From: Lucifuga dentata
Taxonomy: Eukaryota > Chordata > Actinopteri > Ophidiiformes > Bythitidae
Direction: 5' to 3'
DNA: 64,000 nt
NCBI GenBank assembly: GCA_014773175.1
Contig: VXCM01001412.1
Coordinates: forward strand, 28,501 to 92,500
The position numbers were made by a program, and so were the translations under genes. The notes beneath the pieces were generated by a model. The model saw only the letters and a program-made list of their open reading frames with translations, made no database searches and was not told the origin of the DNA. Positions 1 through 13,602 of this stretch are shown here, in pieces; the first letter of the stretch is position 1, and each line of letters begins with the position of its first letter.

Positions 1-440
1 GCTAAAATAGAAGCTTAATCAAAAACTATTTAAATAATTTCTTAAACATTACAATCATTTATCAAGTAATAATGTCAAACATTGTCTGGTTCCAACTGCT
101 TCAGTGTGAAGAGTTGCTGCTTTTATCTGTTTCATATTATTGTACATTGTATTTCCTTTGTGTCTGTCCTTTGTTCAGAGAAATCAAACATATGTCAGAC
201 ATCATGTTGGGCTATGGGAACTTGTCTTGGTATTTATTGCTTTTGTATTTAATGCACCAAACAATTAATCAAAAAGGTAATTGATAGAGTAATCAATAAA
301 GCAATTAATTTGTTGGAGCCGTAGTAAACTGAATTTTTAACAAACAGATGTTTAATGTGATTATATGCTGTTAATGACAAGTATCTCATGAAATACATTT
401 TTGTTGTCATTTATTCATTTCTTTGTCTTTATTTTTGCAG

Positions 441-3400
441 CATCACACACTAGCAATGAGGTGCATGTGTGTCAGCTATGTGGTTGCTGGTACGAGACGC
501 GCAAAGGCCTGTCCAGTCATGCTCGAGCCCACCTGCGGCAGATTGGCATCTCTGAGAGTGAGATCGCGGGCAGCCCTATTGAGTTTCTTTACAAGATCAT
601 GAAGGATCAGGACCTCAAGCCCATTGACAGTACACAGGAACTATTCAACTCACACAGTCTCTCTCAGTCTAAATATCCATCTTCCCCACACGTGACCACA
701 GGATCCCACTCCTCCACCCCTGCCGAGTCTCCCCCCAGCAAACGACCTAAATCTTCAGAGGAGTTTACCTGTGTTCTGTGTGGGGAAGAGTTTGGGAATC
801 GAAAAGGCCTGGCCAGCCACTCACGGTCTCACCTACGTGAAATGGGGGTGACCGACTTGCTGGGGACAGCCTCTGCGATTGACACTGTCCAAGAGCTGGT
901 CAACAGTGGTGTGTTGTGTGGCATAAACCCCCTCAAAACAAAAAGCATAGCCAGCTCATCTGCAGCCTCCTCTCCAGCCCCACCTCTGTCTCCATCTGCA
1001 GCTCAATCCAGCTCTCCATTTCTCTCTCCAGCTCTCTCCCCAAGCCCTGTAAAGTACACCCAGTCTCCTCCTTTGCCTGTCAACCGGGCCCCAAAGGCAA
1101 AGAAAGGCTCTCGGCTGGCAGTGGACCCCCTTCATAGGAAGCCTAAGCCTGAGCCTGTGGAGATTGAGCTGTCTGTTCCAACACAGGGATGTAGCCCCAG
1201 CAGTGACGCTTATCCTCAGAAGTGTCCCAATGCTGTGGTTCCTTCAGATCATCTCACTGCAGGTCAGCCGAACTGAATTAGTGGCATCTCCAGTTGAGTT
1301 CATTCTTTTTTTTTTATTGTTTCATTGTACACTTATAAGTTATGGTATTTTGCATTTCCTACTTTTTTTTTGTTTTTGTTTTGTTAAAATATGCATATGT
1401 GTATGAAAGTTTTGATTTATCACCTTAAAGGACCATACCACGCATTTTGCATGTTTGAGCCTAATATAATCTATTTTCACATAAGGTTACTGACAGTCAT
1501 TTCCCAAAGTACACTACTACAACAGTGAGTTAAAAAAAAAAATTTCTTACCCTCCAGACCGCCACTGGTTACAGTTCATTCTAGTACGCCATTAAAATCA
1601 ACTTGTTAATATTTGAAACGTTCTTGAGATAGGTAATCCATCATCGTGAACAAGACGTGTATTCAGGTTTTTTCGAAGTTTCATAATTTTAGCATTTAAN
1701 AATCCATCATCGTGAACAAGACGTGTATTCAGGTTTTTTCGAAGTTTCATAATTTTAGCATTTAAGTGTAATAAAAAGCGTGGAGTGAATGTATGTCAAA
1801 CGACCGTAACTTCATAAGGCTGCGTAACTATTAGCAGGTGAAACATCAGTTTTTAAGGTGGGTGTATCGCTTGAATATTTGATTTTGAACNGTAACTATT
1901 AGCAGGTGAAACATCAGTTTTTAAGGTGGGTGTATCGCTTGAATATTTGATTTTGAACGATTAAGACAAAATATCAGGAAAGCTGAATACGGTTTTATCC
2001 TTTGGGAAATGATTGTCAGTAACATAACATGTATGAAAATTGAATAATTAGTCTCAAACTGAGTGGTATGGTCCTTTAACTTTTCCTCTACTGTTTCTCA
2101 GCATCATCCACAGATTTTGAATCCCCACCAACGGTCCTATGTGATTTCTGTGGCCTGCTGTTTGACACTCGCAAAGCCCTGTCATGTCACGTGCGCGCTC
2201 ACCTGCGCCAGCTCGGCCTCACCTGGTCAATCAACACGTCGCCTATTGACCTCCTCAAAGAGTACATGAGACATGGTGGAAAACTCAATTCAGAGTCAAT
2301 GTTACGTGTGACTTCAGCATCAAGCAAAGCCACATGGACCCCTGAGGGCTCCAAGTCCTGCAACTCACCTCTCGATTATTCCCTGAAAGCGCAATCCCCA
2401 TCTGGCAAGAGAGCAACTTCACAGAATGGTAAAGCACTACCATCACTATAAACTACAGAGTGTTTTACCTGAGCTCTTTGTGTTCCATTCTAAATAATAC
2501 CTCAGCTCTAAATGACTACTGTAACTTACTGAACATCACAGAATGATACTGTATTACCAATCTGATGTATTTTTGGTAATTTCTCTCTTCTTGTTTAAAA
2601 TTTCCCATCTTCTCTTAACCAGTTGTTTCAGGCACATCCTGTGAGCTTTGTGGGTTTTACTTTGAAAACCGCAAAGCCCTGGCCAGTCACGCACGGGCTC
2701 ACCTCCGACAGCTGGGTTTGAATTGGAAGGTGGACGGCGGATCACATTCGCCTATTGAAGTCCTCAGTGCCTGGATCCAGAGTGAACCTGCCAAGGTGGC
2801 GGAAATAACCCGACGCTATCATGTGGGGTTCCGTCATATCAAGAAGGTTGGTTTTTAAGTAAACATCTAGTTGTCACAAAGGAATAATGTCTTTTTTCCT
2901 ATTTTTTTTTTACACCAAGTCTTCTCTCTAATACCTAATCTGATACATTTTCTTGCAGTCCCACAGGACTGTCCCTTCACCCCCTCTGTCCACAGACTCA
3001 GACTCTGTTCCCGGCAGTAGCCTGAAGCCTTTGGGGCAGCTGCCTGAGCACAGGCTGGGCAGAGAGGAATTGAGCAGCACAGGCGGGTCGTCCAGAGTGT
3101 TTCAGGAACAATTTCAGGGCCGCATTCGGACAAAAGCAGAACACAGCGACATTGGTGCTCAATCTCCAAGGGGTGAGACATGAAAGATGGTGACAGACAG
3201 ACACAAATGTACTGTACAGAAATCCTCTTATTTTTGTGCTTGTTGCTGTATTACTATATTACATCACTGTGGCTTCAGGGCACCATCCACCAAAACATTC
3301 AGCGTCTACAAGGGAGGAAAACCAGGACACCAACTCCCAGCAGGCACCGCGGTCTGGCAGCATTCCTGCTCTGCTACCAAAGCCCCCACTGACTCCACTG

Positions 3401-4116
3401 GTCAAACTCATGGGCAAAGTCTACTCCCTCAAATGCAGGTCAGAGATCTCTTTCTGTCTATCTTTCTCTTTTCATCTCTGTTTTACTGCTTTTACTTGTA
3501 GCACAAACAGGAGTCTGGACTCCATTCACTACTCACAGACAACTGTGTGTGTGTCTGCATATGTGTATATGTGCAACTTTGCACTCTATAAACAGGATGG
3601 CAAACAATGAAACAGAGATATGCAGCTCACCTTTCTCACACTGGCCAGTGTAAAGATTGGGCTAGACATACCTTGTTTCTTAAATCAGCACACAATTCCT
3701 CCCCTAGCAAAAAATAAATAAAATAAAATAATGCGTGTACCACTTGATCTCCTAGTACTCATTGCCTGACTGAAAAAAAAAAAATGACGTGCACCCCTGA
3801 TAACAAATGCGATAAGCAGAAGACATTCTTTAAATATTAGTTTTCGTACATGTAACAAAGCTCAAATGTCAGTTTGGCAGTTGTCGGTTTATGCATCAAA
3901 GGTAGTTTTTAATCTGAGTTTATGTATTTGGGGTCACACCTGTCTGTCCTGTCGCTCAGGTTTTGTGAGGAAGTGTTTGAAGGACCCCTGACCATTCAGG
4001 AGAAGTGGATCATACACATGCAGAAACACATCCTGGACCTGGGCTACAAAGGCAAAGTATCTCCTCCTGTTGCACCAGTGGAAGCTCCAGCCCTCGTCGA
4101 TCCAGTCGCCGTTTAA
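441..4116 (+). CDS. wiz: wiz, widely-interspaced zinc finger protein, C-terminal exons (5' part outside the window)
   Basis: Six coding exons join in phase: 441-1262, 2102-2428, 2623-2846, 2959-3172, 3279-3438 and 3960-4116 (TAA). All introns are GT-AG. They encode about 634 C-terminal residues with five widely spaced C2H2 fingers: two in the first exon (CQLC...HARAH and CVLCGEEF...HSRSH), one in each of the next two (CDFCGLLF, CELCGFYF), and a last one whose CRFC knuckle is split by the final intron. Fingers 1-4 share the R/NRKGL-or-KAL..H.R.HLRQ pattern. Linkers are Ser/Pro rich. From family knowledge, WIZ is nuclear, binds G9a/GLP H3K9 methyltransferases through its last finger and recruits CtBP. 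The final exon (EVFEGPLTIQEKW..HMQKHIL) matches the WIZ C-terminus as I remember it. The N-terminal exons lie upstream, so the start codon is not visible. An unnamed teleost wiz paralogue is possible. Confidence 0.87.
1425..2079 (+). mobile_element. TTAA-flanked palindromic element, copy A (near-complete), in a wiz intron
   Basis: The element begins TTAAAGGACCATACCAC at 1425 and ends with the exact reverse complement at 2063-2079, giving perfect 17 bp terminal inverted repeats that include TTAA on both sides. Subterminal sequence is also inverted: CATTTCCCAAAG near the left end matches CTTTGGGAAATG near the right end. It fills most of the intron between the exons ending at 1262 and starting at 2102. 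No transposase ORF is present, so it is a non-autonomous (MITE-like) DNA element. TTAA flanks suggest a piggyBac- or Kolobok-type mobiliser (inference). Two internal blocks are duplicated around Ns at 1700 and 1891; without these artefacts the true length is about 520 bp. Confidence 0.8.
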
Positions 4117-4860
4117 TCTGCTCATCGTTCCTATGATGGATATTAAGCCTGACGGTTTCAAAACATCATGTTTCAGAACAGATATGTCCAAGCAGAACAA
4201 TAAGGAGAAGCATAAACCAGAATAATGGTTTTGGGGATGTCAGAGGTGAGAAGAAGTGTTCTCTTTCTGTGTGTTCTGAAGTTACAATCCTGCCATGACC
4301 TGGGATTTACTCTTCTGGGCTGCACATTCTGCTCTCCCCTTTATGTCCTAAAGAGGGCAAACATGAGCCATCTGAGTGAGACAGCTGCTGTTGATTTTAA
4401 AAAGCAGGAAGCTCAGGTCCTCTTAGGTGAAATTAGTGGATAACGGCCACAGTACTGATCACTGGATGTAAATTAGCCATAAAACAAACTGATGGTTCAT
4501 GTTTGCATTTGATGATCAGTTGCACAGTTCAGGGGTTTCTGATGATACACACATTCCTTCCATCTGTACAGATCATAGAGGTGTGGCGTGTTTGAATGTA
4601 GTTTGATATTTACTGCTAACAGATGAAATCTCCCATACTACACACACTGGTCTCAGGTTGTTTTTGTCCTACTGAGTAGACTATCATGTTCAGCATTTCA
4701 CTGTGACTTTTCTCTATTGTAAGCAGTTGAATTCAGTCTTTTTATACATTAATTTTTTTAAAGTAATCAAGAATAATTTTATTTTTCTGCCAGATGAAAA
4801 TATCTTTAAATAACAATACTCATGTCAGAAAGTTACACACAGAAGTTGCATCCAGCTGAT

Positions 4861-4906
<46 letters not shown>

Positions 4907-5610
4907 GTTGGATGTAAATCAAGCCTTCAACCGTCTTAGTTTCAGCAAGTGGAGAAAGTGTTAAGTTGCTGGCATTTTCTTCAGCCGTAAATGGTAACAG
5001 TTTATGTTTTTCTTCTGCAGCATAAATCTTTTTACATTTCTGGATTTCATATATAAATGAAATCCTGTCTTGTATATATATATATATGGTGAACATGTAA
5101 GGTCACTGATTTCAGAAATAAATGCAAATACAGTAACTTTTTAATACTTGAAAACACTACTCCATCAACGTGCAAATCAAACACATCAACAAATCACCTT
5201 CAGTTTTATGTATCATTAAGAAACTATACACATATGTTCTTGTTTAAAATACATGTACACATTGTAGTAATTTCAAATAGTCCATTGTATTATAAATCTT
5301 ATAATTCAACACAAGAAATTGTATCATGTATCTGCACACACCCAATTCATTTTTTTTTTTTTTTTTTTTTTTTTTTTGTGTCTTGTTCTTGTATATCTTC
5401 CTCCTTTCTCAATGGTAGTTATCTGTTGATAATAAAGATTGTACTTATTGGGACCTTAACTGAGAAAAACTGAATGAAAAAACTCAACAACACAGTTTAT
5501 TTTTTTCACATGTAGTGAATGATATGTTTTTAATTTTTAGATTGTTATCATTTGTAATGTTCAGCGCTATTGTAGTTGTATCACTGCAAATAAAACAGTT
5601 ATACAATCTG
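4117..5610 (+). other. wiz: wiz 3' untranslated region with candidate poly(A) signals
   Basis: Non-coding sequence follows the wiz TAA. AATAAA hexamers occur at 5117-5122, 5431-5436 and 5589-5594; the last two lie close to T-rich or GT-rich downstream sequence. A (TG)n tract sits inside at about 4863-4903 and a poly-T run at about 5350-5376. Which signal is used cannot be decided from sequence alone, so the 3' end is approximate. Confidence 0.5.
4863..4903. repeat. (TG)n microsatellite
   Basis: About 20 uninterrupted TG units lie in the presumed wiz 3' UTR. Confidence 0.95.
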
Positions 5611-8080
5611 CCATATTATTTACGTCTGCTAAGGCGGTAATATAAGCTGGTTATTATTAGAACAAGACGAATTCTGTCTAGGCTTGTTCGACCTTGTTGA
5701 AGGAAAAGGACATAAATAAATGACAAAACACAACTTTTCAAATTCCTTCAGTATTTACAGTGAATACAGCTGGTGAGATCAGATTGAGATCTATGAGAGC
5801 TACAGCTCCCCCAACTCAATGCTTGTCCAAGTAGAAAAAAAGCATGTTTACACCCACAATAGAGAAATCATTTCACATTTGAGAACAAAAAAAAAAAAAA
5901 AANAAAAAAAAAAAAAAACTGCACAGAATAGATGATGAATGGACTGTCTATTGTGCAGTGACATAAAAAAAAATGTCAGAGTGGAAGGAGGAGCTGAAGG
6001 TGTTTATGATAGGTTTCCATCGAGCACAACACCATTTCTGTTTCTCTCTCCCCTCTGGAGACTCTTTCTATGATATTTACTGCTGCAGGGAGGGACAGCA
6101 GTGTCTCTAAGTCAAAGTCTAAGTCTCTGTCTGTCTTCAGCCACCCACTGATGGATAAATCTTATGTCTCTTCCTCTGCCAACACAAACAGAGCCAGAGA
6201 TCCCACCTGCAGGATCTGAGCAGGTTGAGTTCACAGTTCTCCTCACCTTATTTCTCAATGCTCAAGAATGAGGCAATATTTCAAAGTATTCATTGAAGTG
6301 AGAGCCCAAATTAGGACCACATTTGTCTTCCAGCATTGTGGGATTTGAAGGATTTGGCATTATAATTTGGGGTTTCTGTGGTTTTGGGGGTTTTAAGCCA
6401 GTTAGCGGTCATTATGGCTTTGTTTTACATGCAAACTGCACAGTCAGTTTCCCCAAAGTTCTTTCCCCGAAGTTTTCTCCTAACAAGACTTCAGCCATGA
6501 ATGTAGGTCAGTATTAGGGTTGTAAAAAAGTAGAAACTTTGGGGAAAAAAAAACAAAAAAAAAAAACCTACGTCAAGGTATCTAAATTAAAAATAAAATC
6601 CAAGTAAAAATTCAGAAGTCTTTCCTGTAAAAGAAACTTCCTTTCCCTGCTCAAAGTGGGAAAAAAACAATAAAGTTAAGAAACAAAATAAGATGCATAA
6701 AAAACAAAAATTATTCTGCCCACTTAGGTTATGAAGCAACATTCAACATACAGGCCCCATTTACACCTTGCATTAAAAAGCGTTCTTGTTATCTGGATTC
6801 TGCCTACATTGTGATTGGCCGTTGGTAGGCGGAGTGTTAATGTCTGTTTCCTCCTTGCACCATGGACAAGTTAATCCATTTAAAAAAAAAAAAAAAAAAN
6901 TTAAAAAAAAAAAAAAAAACTTTTTTGTGTGGCCTGTCACTCTCTATGTTCCACATGCAGGTACCCATTTACATCAAGGGGAAACTCAAAATAACTTTAT
7001 TAACCAGAGCAAACTGGAAGAAAAAACAAACATTTTCAACATGAGGATATAATTTATCTCAAGAATGCTTCCCAGCTGTATATTCTACTCTTTACCTTGT
7101 AGTATTTCTAAAACTACAGGTGCAAAAATGTGCAGCACAGTTAAGAGAATGAATGTAATCTCTTAACCCTTGAATAAGAGTGCTAGAAAATCCAACTCGA
7201 TAAGAATCAGTGTTATTTCGCTTAAACATTAAAGAACTAAATTACTTGTTTTGAAAACTACTCAAATAAAACTACAAAAGTAGTTAATTTGAAACTACTC
7301 AGAATAAATTACACTTACTTCTGTAAAATTTTACATCTGGGCATTGAAAGAGCCAGTCATTATTATAACCTATTTCAGTATGAGCCAACCAACATACAGC
7401 TTACTTTAAAGTTTATTGAAGTATAAGTGAAAAGCTACTCATCTCCAGTAACAAGAGTACTTAGAATTACTTTCCAGCCCTAGCTAATAGCTAACAGCTC
7501 TCTAGCAGGAATTAGTCCATCACACCAGCATCCAGCACGTTTAGTCCTGCAGTCTGACCACAGCCTTACTCAGACTGCTTTGATCAAAATGTACCCACTC
7601 AGAATGAAAGACAGTCAATGTGTGTTTGTACACTGGCCAGATGATTCGTGATCCACACATCAGCTGCTCACCTGCTGATGATCCACAGATAATGATAGCA
7701 ACATCTGCAAACACCTGATAGTCTGGCTATTTTAAGCAAACATACTACGAAGAAATTTCATGATGACATCAAATCATTAAGTGTTTTCTGCCAACAGAGC
7801 ATTAAATCTGTTCTCTGTGAGCTGAATTGAGTTAATCTTATTTCCTCCCATTGCAAAGGAAAGTAAAGTCAATTTTGTTTTCTTTTTTTTTTTTTTTTTT
7901 TNTTTTTTTTTTTTTTTTTTAAAGGGGGGATATATAGACACAATAAAACTCTGGATTAACCTTCATACTTTCCTTCCTCTCATTCATCTGTGATGCTGTG
8001 TCTGGAAGTGTGTATCTCTAGTATGATTTGTTGTATGTTTTTGCATTTGGCAGAGGATGGAGTTGTCTCTTACAGACACA

Positions 8081-8134
<54 letters not shown>

Positions 8135-9940
8135 TGGTTTTGTGATCATCCCTCTGACAGATTACCACATACTGTATAATGCTGGTTATTGTTTTATTTG
8201 TACTTTTCTGTTTCTGATTTATTGGATATTCCTGTTTGTAAAATAACTGGGTATTGGGTAATGCACTTATATTGCACTATTGTATTGGGATTTGAAACAT
8301 AGAAACTAACATTGTTATAACTCTGATAACTTTTCATAAACTAGACAAGATGAGACAAAAGTAGTGTGAGCATGGATCCTGCAAACATTCCTGTATTAAT
8401 GCTTATTTGCTTTCTAATGTGGGTCAATAGTGGAGGAATTATTTAAATCCTTTAGTTAAACCAAAGTATCAATACCACATTGAGAAACACTCTGTTGCAA
8501 GTGAAAGGCCTGCACTGTATGTTTTACTTTTAAGTAACAGTATGGAAGTAGTAGCTGTAAAATGTAATAAAGTATTAAATAAAAGTTCTTATTATGAAGA
8601 ACAGCCACTTTCAGAGCATTAATGTATTAATATGCAGGCAGTATTTTAATGGGTATTTTAATCAGCAACAAGGGACATCATATTTTATACTTAAGTGAAA
8701 TATAAGACAAAATGTATATTAGTACAGTGCAAACTTGAGTAAATGTATTTACAGTATGTATTTAACCTTTAATGTTGGTCTAAAACAGACCTCAGTGAAT
8801 ATGTTGTGTGCATCATACACTTTTCTGCACCGCAAAAGCATCTTATTTTTGTTATCAAAGAAAAATAATCCCATAAAGCACCATAAGAAAGCATTATAAG
8901 AAATTGACTATTATACTGTAATATTTTTTCCCCAAGATAATTTAGACTATCAGTGGCAGAGGTGACAAAAGCCTCTGTCTACTTCAGTTTCAGTTTAGTT
9001 TGCAGTTTTATCTGCATAGCAAAAGTTATTAAATGCACATAGTTCATGTTCCTGCTTTCATTTAGTAAAGATAAATTTGGGCCATTTTCATCACAAATTT
9101 GCAGCTAGAGCTAACTAGAAACAAGCCTGGAAAGTGAATTGGATAGTGACACATTAATATAACAGAAAATATTTTAGGACAAAACAAAACGACCATGCTC
9201 ATTTCAAGAAATCCAACCAATCTAAAAAAAAATGTTAATACATCAGTTTTTTTTTTTTGNTTTTTTTTTTTTTTTTTTTTTTTTGTAATTGTAGTCCTGT
9301 TTTGAGATTTTAACTCCTAAACTAAGATAAGTTTACAAAAAAAAGTTTCAAGCACCGTCTTGATCCTTTATTCTTTCCTGCTTATATGAAGGTTAACAGA
9401 CTAAATTTAACCTTAATAGCCTTTTTACCTTAATAGCGCTTCGTGGCTAGTGGCTCACGGGTCTTACTGGAAAATTTAGATTACTTTATATTTTGCTTGT
9501 TTGGGATTTTGGTAGTATGTGTGCTGTTATTGTCAAGGTTATCAGAACATCCTTGGCTGCTCAGGTTGCACATTCTGCATCGCTATCACTGTCTGTTTGC
9601 AGCATTTACACTCCGCTGACACTGGACACCAGAGAGTGTTTCCCAGGGGCTGTGCTGCTGGCATCATCATCATTCCTGTTTTCCTGAGGCTGTTCAGGTT
9701 CAGATGACCTCACATTGCACCTTCAAACTGATGCTGGATCACCCAAAGAGTGACATTCCAGCACAAAGAATTAAAATGGGTGCTTGTCTTAGCTGAACTC
9801 TGACACATAAATTTGAGTCTTGAGCAAATGAGCACATGCAATGACATGCTACCTTTAACGTGCTAATCCAAAGACATGTTAGGTAAGCTTGATATGTTAC
9901 AAGCTTTTTATGGCATAGTTTACTTCATATTAACCAGACA
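5611..9940. other. intergenic, AT-rich, no gene seen
   Basis: No reading frame resembles a known protein and no chain of phase-compatible exons was found. The stretch holds single-N homopolymer joins (about 5903, 6900, 7902 and 9260), a (CA)n tract near 8.1 kb, and a short degenerate stretch at about 6750-6860 (TTTACACCTTGCATTAAAAA) that resembles the end of a dispersed teleost repeat. Confidence 0.55.
8082..8132. repeat. (CA)n microsatellite
   Basis: About 25 perfect CA units. Confidence 0.95.
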
Positions 9941-10315
9941 TACAGTGGGGTCCAAAAGTCAGAGACCACATTGAATATCTGTGATGTTTTCCATGTAAAT
10001 CTGGAAATAATCCATGACAAGGACATCACAAGAAGCTCTTTGGAACACTGTCAGATCATGCTGGGATAACTTGGCTCATCAGGTTTTGCACAAACTTGTG
10101 GAGTCCATGCCAGCTGGAGTATATGCTGTCATTAAAGCAAAAAGGGGGCCATACCAAATGCTAAGATATTCTGAAATTCATGTACATTTATCAAAGATTC
10201 AATTTTTCACTCAAATTTTTAAGATGATATTATCATTTGTAATGAAAAATCTTGTAAAAAGAATGAAAAATAGGAGCATTTTCACAGTGGTCTTAGACTT
10301 TTGGACCCCACTGTA
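9941..10315 (+). mobile_element. internally deleted Tc1/mariner-type transposon
   Basis: Inverted ends are clear: CAGTGGGGTCCAAAAGTC at 9943 and its near-perfect complement GACTTTTGGACCCCACTG at 10313 (one mismatch), each flanked by TA, the Tc1/mariner target duplication. Inside, codons for LWNTVRSCWDN and VLHKLVESMPAGVYAVIKAK match the C-terminal end of Tc1-family transposase. At about 370 bp it is a small remnant of a roughly 1.2-1.6 kb autonomous element, lacking the DNA-binding and most of the catalytic region, so it cannot mobilise itself. Confidence 0.8.
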
Positions 10316-10527
10316 CTTGGCTCTCTTTGATTTTAGACCAATCACTTTTTTTGTTTTACGGCTGAAATGTAAAATCCTTCTGTTATTTTCAGTCATATGG
10401 CACTTTCCTTATGGTTTCTAAACCATGGGTTCTAAATTCTTTGAGGTAAGAAATTGAGACATAATAAGCAGATTAATCTCAACATTTTATGACACGTCAC
10501 AATGTCACAATGACTTATAAATTCTGT

Positions 10528-10529
<2 letters not shown>

Positions 10530-10580
<51 letters not shown>

Positions 10581-10632
10581 GTGTGTGTGTGTGTGCGTGC
10601 ATGTGTGCTCTTGTGTGTGTGTGTGTGTGTGT
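10530..10632. repeat. compound (CT)n / (GT)n microsatellite
   Basis: A CT tract of about 25 units passes into GTGTG-rich sequence. It creates spurious SLSLSL and VCVCVC reading frames. Confidence 0.9.
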
Positions 10633-13486
10633 CTGGCTGCAAATGTTTGGGGTTTGTATGTTTGTCTGGGGCGAGTGGAGGTTTAACCTTGGAAACTTTC
10701 AACCTTAAATTTTTCCCTTAAGTTGCTTTTGAATTAGAAAGCACATTTTTCCACAATCTGACGTATAGTGTTAGATTGTATGAAATATTTAAACTCAAGA
10801 AGCTATGTTTTTATGGCTGCAACTTTTAATCAGACGGAAATATTCTACATGACTTGTGCATTATTTTGCTCACATTCCATCAAAATTCAGCCTGACATGT
10901 TTGGTATCTTTGGACACACTGAAATACTAATATTTAAAATAAAGTTTTGTGGTTTGAACAATGTTGGCCGGGTGTGAGACTGTAAAATGTAGACACCAGA
11001 GGGTCCAGCAGAGTTTATGAGGTTATCCCAGGAGCTTTCTGTCCACTCATATAAAGGCAGCATGTTTTGGAACAATTTTCTATCATCAATATAATCATAG
11101 GGATCTGTAGGGATCAGAGGGAAATACAGGCTCAGACAGCAGTGTCATCTCTAACAGGAGCTATTCCCCACGGTATTTCCACAATGTTTGTGTTACTGAA
11201 CAGAAACAACGATGTTCCCATAACAGATTGTTTGAAATTTCAGAAATAATGGCATGATATCATAAAACCTCCTTTTATGAGTGCCCACATTATGTCACTG
11301 GTTATGTTCAGACATTCTCTCAGTCCATTACATAACGATGTGGTTTCAGTTGCTAATTTTGCGAGTAATGAAAGCAATTAAGATGCAGAGATCCAATATT
11401 CCAGTAAACATTATCAATTAAGTATGAAATGAGACAGCAGTGACATAATGAATAATGTAAAAAAAAAAAAAAAAANAAAAAAAAAAAAAAAAAGACAATA
11501 TGAGACCAGGAGTTCCCCTCATCTTTAAAATTACCTTTAAAAACAATGTAATATTGTAATGATTAGCATCCTTTGTGAAAAATACACCAGCAGAGAAACT
11601 CTATTTTAATAGGTTTGTTACTGCTGTTTTATTTCCAGTAATGAATGAATCATAAGCAAAGCTGGACATGAATATATTTATTGTAGTTTATGTACCAGCT
11701 GTCATTTCTAGATAAATATATCAAATGTGAAAAACAGGATTTGTGGCAACAGTTTTCCTCATAGATAGGTAATGGAACATTTTTTCATTTGAGTAATGGA
11801 TCTTTTGGTCTGTGTGAAAAATTTGTAGTTGGGAATGAGACTGAAAAAGTTAAGTTTATACTCAAAAACATCCCCTTTAAATCAAATATTGATCCATACC
11901 AAACATTTCCTTTTTCCATCTGTTTGAATAATTAATTATACATGCACTAAACAATACAAAGTATTAAATCCTGAAGACACTTCATTTCTGCAGCTACTAA
12001 TGACTCACAACTGTCATTAGAAAATGAGCACAGATTGGAGGCTATTCAAGAATAGACAGTCACTTTTACACACATGATATTGATTGTCACTTTTCTTTGG
12101 AAACAGATAATGTAAAATATTTTTATTGCAGTTGGAATCCCTTAGAAATCTACTCTGGAAATGTGAGACGATCAGACGTATTGAGAGGCGAAAAAGGAGA
12201 TGGGAAACAGCACAGTAATTTTCATCACATTGTCACCTGATACTCAAATAATACTTCATGGTATTTACATACCATGCTACTTGGCATAGTTATAGTAAGC
12301 CATTCACTTCACATTTTGTTCAGAGGACAGCCTTGCTTGCACAGATAAATTGTCTTTTTTGTCTATGTGATTTGCATTGACAGTTTTACAATAATCATTA
12401 ACTGCAGAAAGGAATTTAGCAAATGTGCGCAATATTTCAGTCTTTGGTTGCCTTGTTTCACCCACTGTGGAGGGTAAAACAGATATAGGATACCACAGCA
12501 GAATTTCTTCAATTGGTTGTCATGTCTACCAGCTGAATAGCTGGTAGACATGACCTTTCTGCTTTGTATTGGAAACAAACTTAAACCTGTGTTTAGAAAT
12601 CAAACAGCAGGCACCATAAACGCACCACTGAAAGGTTTTGGCTCATATAGCCCATCCTATAGAGCATTTCCTCTCTGAACTGATTTTTTTTTTTTTTTTT
12701 NATTTTTTTTTTTTTTTTACTGATTAAAGACAAAATATAATTATAACTTAAAATATAATTATAATAATTATATGGCATCAAAATACAAAGCCCAGGACAG
12801 AGCATGGGCAGGTCTCCATCTACCACATTAACTCACTCGCATTCATGGTCATAGAGGATATAATGGAAGAGCTCTTTTCCACGATGGTGCTGAATCATAG
12901 AAGATTGTAGGAGACCAGTGTTGATAATCTAGTTCTAACTTTATAGAAGTTCTACTAGGCAACTAAAAAGTATGGAATCCACAAGCTGGATGGTAGACAA
13001 GATGCAGCTGCTTCTTGCTGTTTAGGTGTGTTGCGTGTGGGGAGATATTGGCAAAACTCAGAAGAAGATCAGACACGAAGAAATTCAAAATGAAGATCAT
13101 ACACACTGTGAAAGTAATAAAGCACATTATGAAAAAACACACACAGAGAGCCACAGTCTGTCATATATATCACTGAGGAAGCCATGCTCAGCCTGCTCTT
13201 TCTCGAGTTGTTCCTTCTCAGCGGAAACAAAAGCTGAACAAGAAAGCACTCAGAGCACATACCTCTGCCAAGTCCAACAAAATCTCCAATATAAGTACCC
13301 CCTCCCCCCATCACCACACACACACAAAAGAAAAAGTAAAATAATTTTNAAAAAAAAAAAAAAAAAAGAGTCACCATACTAAATTTCATTGAAATCGTTC
13401 CATTAGCATTGATTTTATAAGCTAAATACAGCTTCTGGATCTAAAATATGATCCATGCAGATCACCTTCTTCCTCTCAACATTATC

Positions 13487-13571
13487 TTTTATCTTTCTCC
13501 CAACTTTCACCCAAGTGTGTGTGTGTGTGTGTGTGTGTGTGNCTTTTATCTTTCTCCCAACTTTCACCCAA

Positions 13572-13598
<27 letters not shown>
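13487..13598. repeat. (GT)n microsatellite, duplicated around an N at 13542
   Basis: CTTTTATCTTTCTCCCAACT plus the following GT tract appears twice with one N between. This is most likely one locus represented twice by an assembly join. Confidence 0.85.

Positions 13599-13602
<4 letters not shown>

Noticed and set aside
6750..6860. Possible terminus of a known teleost repeat (TTTACACCTTGCATTAAAAA)
   Set aside because: Too degenerate, and a second end was not found; mentioned only in the intergenic entry.
9493..9707. Cysteine-rich open frame (CCYCQGYQNILGCSGCTFC)
   Set aside because: Short, no splice sites in phase, no neighbouring exons and no family resemblance; likely chance.
13069..13389. 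Minus-strand frame of about 100 codons
   Set aside because: It is built on a poly-T/N join and C-rich low-complexity sequence, with no coding signature.
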